From Chroococcidiopsis thermalis PCC 7203 (lineage in GTDB: Bacteria > Cyanobacteriota > Cyanobacteriia > Cyanobacteriales > Chroococcidiopsidaceae): a stretch of 64,000 nucleotides of DNA. The notes under the pieces are model-generated. The model searched no databases, was not told the DNA's origin, and was given only the letters and a program-made list of their open reading frames with translations. The position numbers and the translations under genes are program-made. The DNA lies in NCBI RefSeq assembly GCF_000317125.1, contig NC_019695.1, forward strand, positions 2,964,336 through 3,028,335, written 5' to 3'. Positions 48,090 through 58,418 of this stretch are shown in pieces (the stretch's first letter is position 1; each line of letters starts with the position of its first letter).

Positions 48090-51000
48090 ATGCCAAGGCG
48101 CTCTGACATCAAAAAAATCCTACTATTGGGAGCAGGACCGATTGTCATCGGACAAGCGTGCGAATTCGACTACTCAGGCACGCAAGCGTGTAAAGCCTTG
48201 CGAGAAGAAGGATACGAAGTGATTTTGGTTAACTCCAATCCTGCCACGATCATGACCGATCCCGAAACCGCGCAGCGCACCTACATCGAACCGCTGACCC
48301 CCGAACTGGTCACCCAAGTTATTGAATCAGAGCGTCCCGACGCACTCTTACCTACGATGGGCGGACAAACCGCCCTCAACCTCGCCGTTAGCCTTGCCAA
48401 AAACGGCACGTTAGAAAAATACGGCGTACAATTGATTGGCGCTAACCTCGCCGCGATTGAAAAGGCTGAAGACAGACAGCAATTCAACGAAGCGATGGCA
48501 AAAATCGGCGTTGCTGTTTGCCCCAGTGGTATTGCTTCCAACTTAGAGGAAGCCAAAAATGTTGCTCAAGAAATTGGTTCGTATCCTCTCATCGTCCGTC
48601 CTGCCTTCACGTTAGGTGGTACGGGTGGAGGTATTGCCTACAACCAAGAAGAATTTCTCGAACTCGCCACCTCTGGACTTGATGCTTCCCCTGTCTCGCA
48701 AATTTTGATCGACAAGTCCTTAATTGGATGGAAAGAATACGAATTAGAAGTGATGCGCGATTGTGCCGATAACGTCGTCATTATTTGCAGCATCGAAAAT
48801 ATCGATCCAATGGGCATCCATACCGGAGACAGCATCACCGTCGCTCCGGCTCAAACTCTGACTGACAAAGAATACCAACGGCTGCGCGACTACTCGGTAC
48901 GGATCATCCGCGAAATCGGAGTGGAGACGGGTGGCTCTAACATCCAATTTGCAATTAATCCCACTAACGGCGATGTCGTGGCGATCGAAATGAATCCCCG
49001 CGTGTCGCGTTCTTCAGCTTTAGCATCCAAAGCCACCGGATTTGCGATCGCCAAAATTGCTGCTAAACTCGCGATCGGTTACACGCTCGACGAGATTGCC
49101 AACGACATCACGAAAAAGACTCCTGCTTCGTTTGAACCAACCATAGACTATGTAGTTACCAAAATTCCCCGCTTCGCCTTTGAAAAATTTCCCGGTTCAG
49201 ATTCGACACTCACCACGCAAATGAAATCTGTCGGAGAAGCAATGGCAATCGGGCGCACCTTCAACGAATCTTTCCAAAAAGCCTTACGTTCTTTAGAAAC
49301 GGGTAGAAGCGGTTGGGGTTGTGACAAGCAAGAAAAACTACCTTCTCTCGAACAAATTCGCGCCAACTTGCGTACTCCTAACCCAGAACGCATTTTTGCC
49401 GTGCGCCAAGCGATGCTTTTGGGCATGGGCAATGAAGAAATTTACGAGCTTACGGGGATCGATCCCTGGTTTTTAGATTCTTTCCAACAACTGCTCGAAA
49501 CAGAAAAACTGCTCAAACGCACTCCCTTAGAATCGCTGGACGGCAAACAACTATACGCGATTAAACAACAGGGATTTAGCGACAAACAAATTGCCTTTGC
49601 CACCAAAACTAGCGAAGATCGAGTACGGCAATATCGCCAAAGCCTCGGTATCGTTCCCGTTTACAAAACTGTCGATACCTGTGCTGCTGAGTTTGAAGCC
49701 TTAACTCCCTACCACTACTCCAGCTACGACGGCGAAACCGAAGTTCGTCCCTCAGACCGTCCCAAGGTGATGATTTTGGGCGGCGGACCCAACCGGATCG
49801 GACAGGGAATTGAATTCGATTACTGCTGCTGTCACGCCGCCTACGCCCTCAAAGGGGCTGGCTACGAGACGATTATGGTGAACTCCAATCCCGAAACCGT
49901 CTCCACCGACTACGATACCAGCGATCGCCTTTATTTTGAACCCCTCACACTCGAAGATGTCATCAACATTATCGAAGTCGAAAAACCGCTCGGCATCATC
50001 GTCCAATTTGGCGGACAAACGCCCCTGAAGTTGGCATTACCATTGCAGCAGTATTTGCAGGGAGCAGGGAAGAAGAGAGCTGAGGGAGCTGAGGGAGCTG
50101 AGGGAGCAACTACCAACTACCAACTACCAACTACCAAAATTTGGGGTACTTCTCCTGAAGATATAGATACTGCTGAAGACAGGGAAAAGTTTGAAAAGAT
50201 TCTCCACTCTTTGAATATTGCTCAGCCACCTAATGGAATTGCTCGCAGCTATGAGGATGCCCTGGTAGTGGCTCAGAAGATCGGTTATCCAGTGGTGGTG
50301 CGTCCGAGTTACGTTTTGGGCGGACGAGCGATGGAAATTGTCTATTCTGACACTGAATTAGAGCGTTACATGACCTTTGCGGTGCAGGTAGAACCGGAGC
50401 ATCCGATTTTAATCGACAAGTTTTTAGAAAATGCGATCGAAGTAGATGTCGATGCGATCGCCGATACTACAGGTAAAGTTGTCATTGGTGGGGTAATGGA
50501 ACATATCGAGCAAGCAGGAATTCACTCTGGCGATTCGGCTTGTACTCTACCTGCGATTTCCTTACCAACTCCGGTATTAGAGAAAATTCGCACTCAAACC
50601 ATACAACTAGCCAAAGCGCTCAAAGTTGTTGGTTTGATGAATATTCAATTTGCTGTAGTGGGAGCGCACACCTATAACCCGCAAGTTTATATCTTAGAAG
50701 CAAATCCGCGTGCTTCGCGGACAGTGCCGTTTGTCTCCAAAGCAACCGGAGTCCCACTTGCTAAGTTAGCTTCGTTAGTGATGGCAGGGCAAAACTTAGC
50801 ACAATTGGGCTTGAGCGAGGAACCGAAGTTAAATCATATTGCGGTTAAGGAAGCGGTATTACCATTTAAGAAGTTTCCTGGGACAGATACGTTACTCGGT
50901 CCCGAAATGCGATCGACAGGCGAGGTGATGGGAATCGATCGCGATTTTGGCTTAGCTTATGCTAAAGCTGAATTGGGAGCTGGAGAAGTCCTACCCCTAG

Positions 51001-51461
51001 AAGGAACTGTATTTGTGACTTGTAACGAGCGCGATAAGCCTCTAGTCGTGCCTGTAGTTAGGGATTTGATTGAATTAGGGTTTGATGTCATTGCCACCGA
51101 TGGCACTCGTCGAGTGTTGCAAGAACACGGTCTAAAGGTGGGGTTAATTCTAAAGTTGCATGAAGGTAGACCCCACGTCCTCGACGCGATTAAGAATCAC
51201 AACATTCAGTTGATTATCAATACGCCTTCTGGTGAAGAGGCGCAAACTGATGCTAAATTGATTCGGCGATCGGCGCTCACCTACAAGATTCCCATTATCA
51301 CGACAATCGCAGGGGCGCGGGCTACAGCAGCAGCTATTCGGGCGCTCAAATCTCAGTCTCTCACCGTAAAGGCAATTCAGGATTACACGGCAGAAGCAAG
51401 CCAGGGAGCAGCTCAAAACAAGCAGAAAAATGATTCTCTTGTCTCTTCTACTTCAGCCTAG
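48090..51461 (+). CDS. carB: Carbamoyl-phosphate synthase large subunit
   Basis: CarB makes carbamoyl phosphate for arginine and pyrimidines with the CarA glutaminase. ATG 48090 is chosen because AAAGGAAAGG precedes it and the family N-terminus ([21 protein letters not shown]) follows; the upstream extension from 47985 encodes repeat DNA. Both ATP-grasp halves are complete, followed by the MGS-like allosteric domain. 1123 residues is longer than usual, owing to about 27 repeat-derived residues near 656-682 in the second half, between its pre-ATP-grasp and ATP-grasp parts. Confidence 0.96.
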   Translation: MPRRSDIKKILLLGAGPIVIGQACEFDYSGTQACKALREEGYEVILVNSNPATIMTDPETAQRTYIEPLTPELVTQVIESERPDALLPTMGGQTALNLAVSLAKNGTLEKYGVQLIGANLAAIEKAEDRQQFNEAMAKIGVAVCPSGIASNLEEAKNVAQEIGSYPLIVRPAFTLGGTGGGIAYNQEEFLELATSGLDASPVSQILIDKSLIGWKEYELEVMRDCADNVVIICSIENIDPMGIHTGDSITVAPAQTLTDKEYQRLRDYSVRIIREIGVETGGSNIQFAINPTNGDVVAIEMNPRVSRSSALASKATGFAIAKIAAKLAIGYTLDEIANDITKKTPASFEPTIDYVVTKIPRFAFEKFPGSDSTLTTQMKSVGEAMAIGRTFNESFQKALRSLETGRSGWGCDKQEKLPSLEQIRANLRTPNPERIFAVRQAMLLGMGNEEIYELTGIDPWFLDSFQQLLETEKLLKRTPLESLDGKQLYAIKQQGFSDKQIAFATKTSEDRVRQYRQSLGIVPVYKTVDTCAAEFEALTPYHYSSYDGETEVRPSDRPKVMILGGGPNRIGQGIEFDYCCCHAAYALKGAGYETIMVNSNPETVSTDYDTSDRLYFEPLTLEDVINIIEVEKPLGIIVQFGGQTPLKLALPLQQYLQGAGKKRAEGAEGAEGATTNYQLPTTKIWGTSPEDIDTAEDREKFEKILHSLNIAQPPNGIARSYEDALVVAQKIGYPVVVRPSYVLGGRAMEIVYSDTELERYMTFAVQVEPEHPILIDKFLENAIEVDVDAIADTTGKVVIGGVMEHIEQAGIHSGDSACTLPAISLPTPVLEKIRTQTIQLAKALKVVGLMNIQFAVVGAHTYNPQVYILEANPRASRTVPFVSKATGVPLAKLASLVMAGQNLAQLGLSEEPKLNHIAVKEAVLPFKKFPGTDTLLGPEMRSTGEVMGIDRDFGLAYAKAELGAGEVLPLEGTVFVTCNERDKPLVVPVVRDLIELGFDVIATDGTRRVLQEHGLKVGLILKLHEGRPHVLDAIKNHNIQLIINTPSGEEAQTDAKLIRRSALTYKIPIITTIAGARATAAAIRALKSQSLTVKAIQDYTAEASQGAAQNKQKNDSLVSSTSA
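50057..50137. repeat. In-frame repeat insertion in carB
   Basis: CTGAGGGAG nonamers followed by AACTACC heptamers, the same units as in the spacer at 47929 and elsewhere, read as [18 protein letters not shown] between PLQQYL and [11 protein letters not shown]. Confidence 0.88.
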
Positions 51462-51478
51462 AGGCACAAGCAGCTTTC

Positions 51479-51507
51479 CTAGCCCCTCTTAAAAAGGGGG
51501 GTTAGGG
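51479..51507. terminator. Hairpin between convergent carB and Uma2 genes
   Basis: CCTAGCCCCTCTT / AAGGGGGGTTAGG arms with a few mismatches and an AAA loop. It may terminate carB; a related element is at 39276, so it may also be a dispersed repeat. Confidence 0.5.
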
Positions 51508-51572
51508 GATCTCTTTTGCCGTAGTCAAAAAGCAAACTAGTATTACCCTCACTCCTTACTCCTCGCCTACGC

Positions 51573-52256
51573 TCATACTTCTGGTTCAATCCCTGCTGCT
51601 CTAAGTTGAGCGGCTAATCTTTCGGCTTTCTCAAGCCCCCACAGTAACAACCGCCCGTTTTCATCCCACCATCTCAACCAATAACCCGTTCTATTCTCTC
51701 TCGTTCCTTGCCACACTCCCAGAAATAAACCAATTTGAGCAATCCAGTAACGGTTATTTTCATCTGGAGTGCGGATTTGATATCGCCCATCATCTAACTG
51801 ATAAGCTTCTATTTCTCCTGTATCTGGTTCAAAAATAATGTAGTGGGTAACTCTTAGCACTTGTTCGTAAAAAAACCATTTTCCGGGCGGATATGTAGGT
51901 TTAATTGAATATTCACCGCCTTCGGTATCCGAAAGGAATTCCATTACAATGACTGGAACTTCCCCTTGGAGTTGAGGAGTGTAAGTGCGCTTAACTTCTT
52001 CTCTAGGAACTCGTATTGCGGGTATATATGCCCAATCTGGAGCTTTGACGACAAACTTTTGATTTACTGCGGCACAGATACCATAATTAGTGGTAGTTAA
52101 AGCATTGGGAGGAACCTTCCCAGCTATTTCTAAGCTTTCAGTCAAAGCCGCAGCTAGAGACGGCTGGTTGATGTTATCCACGGGTTCGTCGTCTAAAACA
52201 AAGTCATCTGGTAACTTTTCCCAGGTGATTTCATAGTTAGTAATACTGGTTAACAT
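51573..52256 (-). CDS. Uma2 family endonuclease (larger subgroup)
   Basis: A 227-residue Uma2/DUF820 protein of the subgroup with WAYIPAIRVPREE, GEVPVIVMEFLSDTEGGEY (acidic core residues) and GKWFFYEQVLRVTHYIIF. The C-terminal helix EKAERLAAQLRAAGIEPE is common in this subgroup. Convergent with carB and divergent from gpmA. Role unknown. Confidence 0.82.
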   Translation of the reverse strand: MLTSITNYEITWEKLPDDFVLDDEPVDNINQPSLAAALTESLEIAGKVPPNALTTTNYGICAAVNQKFVVKAPDWAYIPAIRVPREEVKRTYTPQLQGEVPVIVMEFLSDTEGGEYSIKPTYPPGKWFFYEQVLRVTHYIIFEPDTGEIEAYQLDDGRYQIRTPDENNRYWIAQIGLFLGVWQGTRENRTGYWLRWWDENGRLLLWGLEKAERLAAQLRAAGIEPEV

Positions 52257-52340
52257 AGCGGCAGAGCGATCGCGTTTCCTTTTGTGGTTCTACTGCGAGA
52301 ATATAGAGTCATTTTGACTCTACCACTTACAGACAATAAT

Positions 52341-53036
52341 ATGTCCAAACTCATCCTCATCCGACACGGACAAAGTATCTGGAATGCTGCCAACAAATTT
52401 ACAGGTTGGGTAGATGTGCCTTTGAGTAAATTAGGGCGATTGGAGGCAACAAAGGCAGCTTATAAACTGAGAGATTATCGAGTTGATATTTGCTTTACCA
52501 GCTTATTAATTCGGGCAATTGAAACTGCGATTATTTGCCTGACGGAATTTGAAGAAATTTGTGCTGGGAAAAATCCCGTACTGAAACACGAAGCCGACGA
52601 TCCGCACTGGCACGGTTGGGATAAGTATGAAGGTAATTCAAGTTGCGAACTTCCTATTATTCCCAGCATGGCACTGGACGAGCGTTTTTATGGCGATTTG
52701 CAGGGATTAAATAAAGCGCAGACAGCCGAAAAATACGGTGCGGATGTGGTACAAGCATGGCGAAGATCTTTTTCCATGCGTCCTCCTGGCGGCGAGAGTC
52801 TAGAAGATACAATGCAGCGCACTCTTCCTTTTTTCCACAGCCGCATTCTTACCCAGTTAAAACAAGGAGATAATGTTTTAGTTGCAGCTCACGGCAATTC
52901 TCTTCGCTCTATTATTATGCAACTCGATCGCCTCAGTCCCGAACTAATTCCGAATCTAGAACTCGCTACAGGTGTACCAATTATTTATGATGTGGATAAC
53001 ACCGGACAGGCAACAAATAAAATTATTTTAAATTAA
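52341..53036 (+). CDS. gpmA: 2,3-bisphosphoglycerate-dependent phosphoglycerate mutase
   Basis: Histidine-phosphatase-fold mutase of glycolysis. ATG 52341 puts the catalytic motif LILIRHGQSIWN at residues 4-15 (His9-10 region). ERFYGDLQGLNK and VAAHGNSLRSI supply the second His and acid. 231 residues, normal for the family. The frame is open from 52284, but the upstream part lacks family similarity. Confidence 0.92.
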   Translation: MSKLILIRHGQSIWNAANKFTGWVDVPLSKLGRLEATKAAYKLRDYRVDICFTSLLIRAIETAIICLTEFEEICAGKNPVLKHEADDPHWHGWDKYEGNSSCELPIIPSMALDERFYGDLQGLNKAQTAEKYGADVVQAWRRSFSMRPPGGESLEDTMQRTLPFFHSRILTQLKQGDNVLVAAHGNSLRSIIMQLDRLSPELIPNLELATGVPIIYDVDNTGQATNKIILN

Positions 53037-53087
53037 ATCTTTAAATTAAATTTTTGACTTTTAACTTTTAACTTTTGACTTCTCTCA

Positions 53088-53345
53088 CTAACCACCACTG
53101 ACGGGAGGAATCAACACCACCTCATCTCCGTCCTGAAGGAGAGTATCGGGTTCGACGAATTGTAAATTGATCCCAAAGCGAGTCACGTCGCGCCACTGCG
53201 AGAGTTGTGGATGTTCGGAGATCAGGCGATCGCGTACTGCTGCAACTGGTGTATTCTGAGGAAATTCTAGTGCCAGTTCCGATTTGCCGTATGCTTCTTG
53301 ATAGGCGGCGAAAAGTTTAATTGTGACTTTGAGGGTGTTAGTCAT
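53088..53345 (-). CDS. MoaD/ThiS-like sulfur carrier protein
   Basis: An 85-residue beta-grasp protein ending in Gly-Gly (PPVSGG), the end that is adenylated and thiocarboxylated in MoaD and ThiS. The sequence VTIKLFAAYQEAYGKSELALEFP is MoaD-like. No moaE or moeB is adjacent. A molybdopterin role is likely; other sulfur-carrier roles are possible. Confidence 0.8.
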   Translation of the reverse strand: MTNTLKVTIKLFAAYQEAYGKSELALEFPQNTPVAAVRDRLISEHPQLSQWRDVTRFGINLQFVEPDTLLQDGDEVVLIPPVSGG

Positions 53346-53349
53346 ATTA

Positions 53350-53430
53350 GATTATGTCACGCAAAGACGCAAAGGCGCAAAGCGTTCTCGTAGGGCGAAG
53401 CCCTTCTCGAAGAGTAGAGTAGGCGCAAAA
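53350..53430. repeat. GACGCAAAGGCGC dispersed repeat
   Basis: CACGCAAAGACGCAAAGGCGC followed by a CGTAGGGCGAAGCCCTTCTCG imperfect hairpin. Shared core with 29345-29360. Confidence 0.6.
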
Positions 53431-53482
53431 AAGAGAGTAGCCATTAGTTATTTGCTAACAGCTAATGGCTAATTACTAACTA

Positions 53483-54076
53483 CTACGGACGTTCTTCGAC
53501 TACGTGATCGATTAGACCGTATGCTTTGGCTTCCTCTGCTGACATGAAGAAGTCACGATCCATGTCTTTTTCAATTTTTTCTAGAGGTTGACCTGTATTG
53601 TTAGCATAAATCTGGTTTAACTGACCGCGAATTCGCAAGATTTCCCGCGCTTCAATTTCAATATCTGATGCTTGTCCGCGAGTCCCACCTGATGGTTGAT
53701 GGATCATAATCCGCGAGTGAGGTAAGGCAAGACGCTTGCCTTTTGTACCTGCAGCAAGTAGGAAAGACCCCATTGATGCAGCTAAACCGACACAAATTGT
53801 AATTACATCAGATTTGATGTGTTGCATCGTGTCATAAATTGCCATCCCAGATGTCACCATTCCCCCCGGGGAATTGATGTATAAGGAAATATCTTTGCCT
53901 GGATCTTCCGAATCCAAATAAAGCATAACCGCAATAATTTGGTTGGCAATTTCGTCGTCTACATCGCGTCCTAAGAAAATGATTCGTTCTCTATAGAGGC
54001 GGTTGTAAATATCAATCCACTGAGTGTATTGTTCCCCTGGCATCCGATAGGGAACCTTTGGTACACCGATAGGCAT
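53483..54076 (-). CDS. clpP3: ClpP protease subunit, active (ClpP3)
   Basis: Serine protease subunit of the Clp complex. From ATG 54076 the catalytic triad is Ser101 ([10 protein letters not shown]), His126 (MIHQPSGG) and Asp175 (MDRDF), four beyond the E. coli positions. The frame continues upstream through repeat DNA (to 54148), but homology begins at [15 protein letters not shown]. It follows the inactive clpR on the same strand; in Synechococcus these two form the mixed ClpP3/R core. Confidence 0.93.
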   Translation of the reverse strand: MPIGVPKVPYRMPGEQYTQWIDIYNRLYRERIIFLGRDVDDEIANQIIAVMLYLDSEDPGKDISLYINSPGGMVTSGMAIYDTMQHIKSDVITICVGLAASMGSFLLAAGTKGKRLALPHSRIMIHQPSGGTRGQASDIEIEAREILRIRGQLNQIYANNTGQPLEKIEKDMDRDFFMSAEEAKAYGLIDHVVEERP

Positions 54077-54156
54077 ATGAGCTACTCCATTGTTGATTGT
54101 TGGTTGTTGGTTATTGGTTGTTCGCAAATGACCAATGACCAATGACAAATGACAAG

Positions 54157-54816
54157 CTAGATGACTCCAGCTGGTAGGGGAGGATTGGCTAAGTCTTGTT
54201 TCTCCAAGACGCGATCGATCAGACCGTATTCTTTCGCCTGCTGAGGAGTTAAGTAAAATAGCCGATCCATATCTTTGCCAATTTTTTCTATCGGCTGTCC
54301 AGTCGTTTTTGCCAAAATATCTAACAGTGTTGCCTTATTTGCCAACACTTCTTTCGCTCGAATTTGAATATCTGTAGCTTGTCCTTGGGCGTAGCTTTTG
54401 GGTTGGTGCAAAATAATGTTGGCATTGGGCAGACTAGCACGACAACCTGGAGTTCCAGCTGAAAGCAGCATTGCTGCCATTCCCATCGCCGAGCCGATAC
54501 AAATGGTGTGAACGGGGGGTTTAATGTATCTCAGCGTGTCGTAAATGGCAAAGGCTTCAGTTTCAAAGCCGATGGGTTCGCCATTGTAGCTAGACGTACC
54601 TGTAGAGTTGATGTAGATTTTGATCGGCTTGTCTGGATCGTCAGATTGCAAATAGAGTAATTCGGCAATAATTAATTCGGTGACGGCGGGTACGAGGGGC
54701 ATACCAAGATAGACAATCCGCTCTTTGAGTAGTAAAGAGGGTAAGTCTGGCGGTGGCGTGCGGTAGAAGTTATCGCCATAGTAGGGGGCTTGAACGGCTT
54801 TAATCGGTGAAACCAT
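54157..54816 (-). CDS. clpR: ClpP-like inactive subunit ClpR
   Basis: ClpP-fold protein of 219 residues lacking the nucleophile: the segment aligned to the active Ser reads [15 protein letters not shown], with Gly in place of Ser. The His segment is [10 protein letters not shown] and the Asp segment MDRLFYL lacks the family RD, so it is proteolytically inactive. It is first in the operon, 80 nt before clpP3, separated by TGACCAA/GGTTATT repeats. It contributes to the essential mixed core with ClpP3. Confidence 0.92.
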   Translation of the reverse strand: MVSPIKAVQAPYYGDNFYRTPPPDLPSLLLKERIVYLGMPLVPAVTELIIAELLYLQSDDPDKPIKIYINSTGTSSYNGEPIGFETEAFAIYDTLRYIKPPVHTICIGSAMGMAAMLLSAGTPGCRASLPNANIILHQPKSYAQGQATDIQIRAKEVLANKATLLDILAKTTGQPIEKIGKDMDRLFYLTPQQAKEYGLIDRVLEKQDLANPPLPAGVI

Positions 54817-55078
54817 AGCAAATCCAGACGGTTACAATAATGCAATAATGACATTATCTGATAGTGTAATCCTAGCTTGAGGATGAGTTGAAAAGGGGTA
54901 CGGATTCCTCACCCGGAAATCTCAGGTATGGATTTGAGGTTGCGATCGCATCCGAGATAGAAGCACATAGGATATTCTGTAATTGACAATAGAGATGGAC
55001 TTAACATAACTTTTCCGTAGCAACAGTATGGGGCTGTGGAGCAGTTGATATCACATCTGGTTAGATAGGACGAAAGGT

Positions 55079-56332
55079 ATGAAGGTTAGCTTGCAGCCTA
55101 CCCTGAACGATGTCAATTTAGACGCACATCAAGCTACAAGTCAGCGACAATTGGCTGTATCAATTTCTGCGATCGCAAATAATTCGCAGCGGCAAGTTCC
55201 GCTTAATCTTTGCTTAATTCTCGACCAAAGTGGTTCGATGAAGGGACAACCGATTGAAACGGTTAAACAAGCGGCACAAACACTAGTCGATCGACTCCAG
55301 CCAGAAGATCGCCTCTCAATTGTCGTTTTCGATCACCGCGCCAAGGTAATCGTACCCAACCAAACGGTTAACAATCCTGACTATATTAAACGGCAAATCG
55401 ACCGTTTATATGCTGAAGGTGGCACGGCGATCGATGAAGGGCTGAAATTGGGAATTGAAGAACTAGGGAAAGGCAAGAAAGAAGCCATTTCCCAGGCGTT
55501 TTTACTTACGGATGGAGAAAACGAACACGGTGACAACGATCGCTGTCTGAAATTGGCACAACTGGCAGCTAGCTACAACTTAACCCTCAACACTTTAGGC
55601 TTTGGCGATTATTGGAACCAAGATATTTTAGAAAAAATTGCCGATGCGGGCGGTGGCGGTTTATCTTACATCCAACACCCAGAGCAAATTCTAGAGGAGT
55701 TCGGGCGGTTATTCGATCGCATTCAAGCCGTGGAATTGACAAATGCTTACCTGCTATTATCGTTTATTCCTAAAGTACGACTCGCCGAACTCAAGCCGAT
55801 TGCCCAAGTTGCGCCAGATGCAATTGAATTACCCATACAACAAGATACCTACGGACGTTACACCGTGCGCTTGGGAGACTTGATGAAGGACTCCGAACGG
55901 GTGGTGTTAGCAAATATGTATATCAGTCAGTTACCGGAAGGCAAACACACGATTGCTAGCGTCCAAATCTGCTATGACGATCCGGCGGTTGACCAAACTA
56001 ATTTGCTCTCTGACAATATTCCGGTAGAAATTAACGTGGTACGGGATTATAAACCTGTAAATAATCCGCAAGTACAGCAATATGTTTTGGCATTGGCTAA
56101 ATATCGTCAAACACAGCTAGCCGAATTGAAATTACAACAAGGCGATCGCGCTGGCGCGGCGACAATGTTACAAACTGCGGCTAAAACTGCCTTGCAAATG
56201 GGCGATCGCAGTGCCGCTACTGTGTTGCAAGATAACGCCACACGCTTGCAGTCGGGAGAAGAACTTTCAGAAAGCGATCGCAAGAAAACTCGCATCGTGT
56301 CAAAAACAGTGTTGCAGGATCAAGAAGGATGA
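55079..56332 (+). CDS. VWA domain-containing protein
   Basis: 417 residues. A von Willebrand A domain spans about 40-215 with a complete metal-ion-dependent adhesion site: DQSGSMKG (DxSxS, about 49-53), GGTAIDEGL and LLTDGENEHGDND. The C-terminal part is a beta-rich region followed by helices (about 340-400). No signal peptide. Often found as a stand-alone gene in cyanobacteria; role unknown. A 262-nt gap upstream separates it from clpR and probably holds both promoters. Confidence 0.82.
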   Translation: MKVSLQPTLNDVNLDAHQATSQRQLAVSISAIANNSQRQVPLNLCLILDQSGSMKGQPIETVKQAAQTLVDRLQPEDRLSIVVFDHRAKVIVPNQTVNNPDYIKRQIDRLYAEGGTAIDEGLKLGIEELGKGKKEAISQAFLLTDGENEHGDNDRCLKLAQLAASYNLTLNTLGFGDYWNQDILEKIADAGGGGLSYIQHPEQILEEFGRLFDRIQAVELTNAYLLLSFIPKVRLAELKPIAQVAPDAIELPIQQDTYGRYTVRLGDLMKDSERVVLANMYISQLPEGKHTIASVQICYDDPAVDQTNLLSDNIPVEINVVRDYKPVNNPQVQQYVLALAKYRQTQLAELKLQQGDRAGAATMLQTAAKTALQMGDRSAATVLQDNATRLQSGEELSESDRKKTRIVSKTVLQDQEG

Positions 56333-56333
56333 A

Positions 56334-56552
56334 CTATGCAGCTTGATGAATAGTCGGTTGTGGTAGTGGTTCGCCTGTTGCTTCATAAGCCATTATCAGG
56401 GATTCTAAGGCTTCTCTACCATTTGCTACAGCTGACTCATATGTAGCTCCATGAGTCCGCCAAGTCTGCCCAGGAAAATCAGGAAAACCTACCAAAAAGC
56501 AGTTATCTTCATTCGACCATTGAATCACCATCTTATACTTCATTTCACTCAT
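56334..56552 (-). CDS. hicB: HicB-family antitoxin
   Basis: 72 residues with the HicB partial RNase-H-like fold: MVIQWSNEDNCFLVGFPDFPG, then YESAVANGREALESLIMAYEATGEPLP. It has no C-terminal DNA-binding domain, so it is a short HicB. Overlaps hicA by 8 nt, toxin gene first. Confidence 0.82.
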   Translation of the reverse strand: MSEMKYKMVIQWSNEDNCFLVGFPDFPGQTWRTHGATYESAVANGREALESLIMAYEATGEPLPQPTIHQAA

Positions 56553-56796
56553 CTTCGTGCGATTCCTGTTGTCTAGTTTCTATTTCTTGAATAGCTTGCT
56601 GAATTTCTTTTTCTTGGTATGGTTTAGCATCTGCTCCGTCATTGCCAGAAATAGTTAATTTTCCCGAATATAAAGGATGTATCCAGTTTGTATGGCTTCC
56701 TTTGCCTGGAAGTTCTGTAAAACCTGCTCGGCGTAGCGTTTGTTTCAGCTCCCTAATTTTTCTTGGCGTTATTTTAAGTATACTCTCAGGAAGCAA
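56545..56796 (-). CDS. hicA: HicA-family mRNA interferase toxin
   Basis: 83 residues. The double-stranded-RNA-binding-like HicA fold is shown by LKQTLRRAGFTELPGKGSHTNW with the catalytic His in GKGSH, followed by KLTISGNDGAD in the position of the usual PxH strand. A 24-residue acidic C-terminal tail (IQQAIQEIETRQQESHEDE) is longer than typical and may bridge to HicB. Confidence 0.8.
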   Translation of the reverse strand: MLPESILKITPRKIRELKQTLRRAGFTELPGKGSHTNWIHPLYSGKLTISGNDGADAKPYQEKEIQQAIQEIETRQQESHEDE

Positions 56797-56853
56797 TTAT
56801 TATAAAATGTACATGACGTTTGAGATAGATAAATATTGTTCGGCAGATTCAGA

Positions 56854-57483
56854 TTAGTTTTTTACCGCTGCCAAAATAAATTCAATTGCTGCCTCAGTAT
56901 GTTTTTCTACCATTTCCTGACTAAGGCGATCGCTCCCAGAATTTAAATGTTTCCAATTTTCGTGTACGGTAAAGTAAAAAAGACAAACGCTTAAAATATG
57001 AGTTAATGTTAAAAATGGATCGAGGGGACGAAAACAACCTGCTTTCATACCACGATTCAGAACTTGGATTAAATGTTCATGTAGACTTTCTACGTTACTT
57101 TGTTTAAAATAAAAACCTTGATTTTGACTAGCTTCTTGAAACCAAAGCATCTGACGATGAGGGTTTTTTGCTTCGTAGGCGATCGCAACTCGAATAATTT
57201 GTTTGAGTGCTTCTTCTGGTGATAAATCGTTTAGTTTTAGTTGACTTACCATCGCCTGAACTTCGTTAACTGGACGCTGTAAGACTGCTTTGTATAAACC
57301 TTCTTTGTTCTCGAAATAGTAGTGAATTGTCGCAGTTGTAATTTGAGCGCGATCGGCAATATCGCTCATTCTAGCACCTTTAATTCCGTGTCTGGCAAAC
57401 TCTAATTCTGCGGCATCAAGAATCTGTTTTTGTGTCGCTTCTGCATCTCGAAATTGTTTTTTAATAGGGTGCGATCGCGCCAT
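56854..57483 (-). CDS. TetR/AcrR family transcriptional regulator
   Basis: 209 residues. The N-terminal helix-turn-helix is clear (MSDIADRAQITTATIHYYFENKEGLYKAVL, residues about 36-65, given here in parts as ADRAQITTATIHYYF). The C-terminal part is a helical ligand domain. It starts 5 nt after the parE stop, so it is likely co-transcribed with parDE and followed by hicAB. A 24-bp palindrome 0.9 kb away (58419) could be one target. Confidence 0.88.
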   Translation of the reverse strand: MARSHPIKKQFRDAEATQKQILDAAELEFARHGIKGARMSDIADRAQITTATIHYYFENKEGLYKAVLQRPVNEVQAMVSQLKLNDLSPEEALKQIIRVAIAYEAKNPHRQMLWFQEASQNQGFYFKQSNVESLHEHLIQVLNRGMKAGCFRPLDPFLTLTHILSVCLFYFTVHENWKHLNSGSDRLSQEMVEKHTEAAIEFILAAVKN

Positions 57484-57488
57484 GTTTG

Positions 57489-57794
57489 CTATTCCTCTTC
57501 TGGATTTGCAAACAGAGTTTCTAAATTGCGTTTACCACTCACAACTCTGACGATTTCAATTCTATCTTTTCCAACTTGATAGAGGATAATATACCCATCT
57601 AACGGTAGTCCTCGTAAGCCGAGACGTAAATTATCATACTGTCGTCCCATATTAGGAAAACTAACGAGCTGCTGACATTTTTTATTGAACGACTGTAGAA
57701 AGCGCTCACTAGCATTTACATTTTCTACTGCAAAATAGTTTAGAATGTCTTGCAAATCGCGGGAGGCAGGTTGAGAAATAATATACTGACTCAT
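57489..57794 (-). CDS. parE: ParE/RelE-family toxin
   Basis: 101 residues of the RelE/ParE fold: ISQPASRDLQDILNYFAVEN, then MGRQYDNLRLGLRGLPLDGYIILYQV and IEIVRVVSGKRNLETLF. In the ParE clade this inhibits gyrase; the RelE clade cleaves mRNA. Overlaps the antitoxin gene by 4 nt. Confidence 0.85.
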   Translation of the reverse strand: MSQYIISQPASRDLQDILNYFAVENVNASERFLQSFNKKCQQLVSFPNMGRQYDNLRLGLRGLPLDGYIILYQVGKDRIEIVRVVSGKRNLETLFANPEEE

Positions 57795-58057
57795 TGCTGA
57801 GCTTCTCTTGCCTGCTTGAACTTTGTTAACAACTGGTTGACAAATGTTTCACCATCGATTCCTTCCCCACGTTCGAGCGATGCGATTCCTTCCTCAACCT
57901 TAGCGCGAGTTTCAATCATCCACTGCTGGTATTCACGATCATCTTCTTCTAGCAGGTGCAGTGCTGCTTGAATGACTTCATCAACATTCTTAAATTTACC
58001 TGATGCCAGCAAAGTCTGGACTATCTTTTCTTGCTCTGGTTTTAAGGTGATATTCAT
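57791..58057 (-). CDS. parD: ParD-family antitoxin
   Basis: 88 residues: MNITLKPEQEKIVQTLLASGKFKNVDEVIQ fits the ribbon-helix-helix N-terminus of ParD/CopG-like antitoxins, with an acidic helical C-terminus (about 45-85) for toxin binding. First gene of the leftward array; autoregulation is expected. Confidence 0.85.
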   Translation of the reverse strand: MNITLKPEQEKIVQTLLASGKFKNVDEVIQAALHLLEEDDREYQQWMIETRAKVEEGIASLERGEGIDGETFVNQLLTKFKQAREAQQ

Positions 58058-58113
58058 ACTGAATATTTTTGTTTACCTTTATCATAAGGTATCTGCCGAG
58101 CCTAACTTACTCT

Positions 58114-58383
58114 ATGAGCCTGTATTGGCGGTTTGAACCTGTCAGGGTTGATTTTCATTTAGATGGTGGCTATACAAGAGTTATTCTTGAGCGTCTAGTT
58201 AGAAAAGGGATGTTAGATGGAGAATGGTATTGGGAGATCTCCACATCTTCTATTCCACCAAACTTGAGAAACATCGGCTCTCGCTTTTTGCTTTCTTGGC
58301 AGGATACTTATAATCCTGGCAATTTAGAAGATATTCGTGCTGCTTATGCAGATCTTCCAATTGTCGAGCTGTTATCAGAATAG
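58114..58383 (+). CDS. Small hypothetical protein
   Basis: 89 residues from ATG 58114. Trp- and Tyr-rich, with no signal peptide: MSLYWRFEPVRVDFHLDGG, then GMLDGEWYWEISTSS and YADLPIVELLSE. Divergent from parD. Family not recognised. Confidence 0.5.
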   Translation: MSLYWRFEPVRVDFHLDGGYTRVILERLVRKGMLDGEWYWEISTSSIPPNLRNIGSRFLLSWQDTYNPGNLEDIRAAYADLPIVELLSE

Positions 58384-58418
58384 CTAAATTGCTTGACGAT
58401 CGCCCCTTCATCTCTCTA

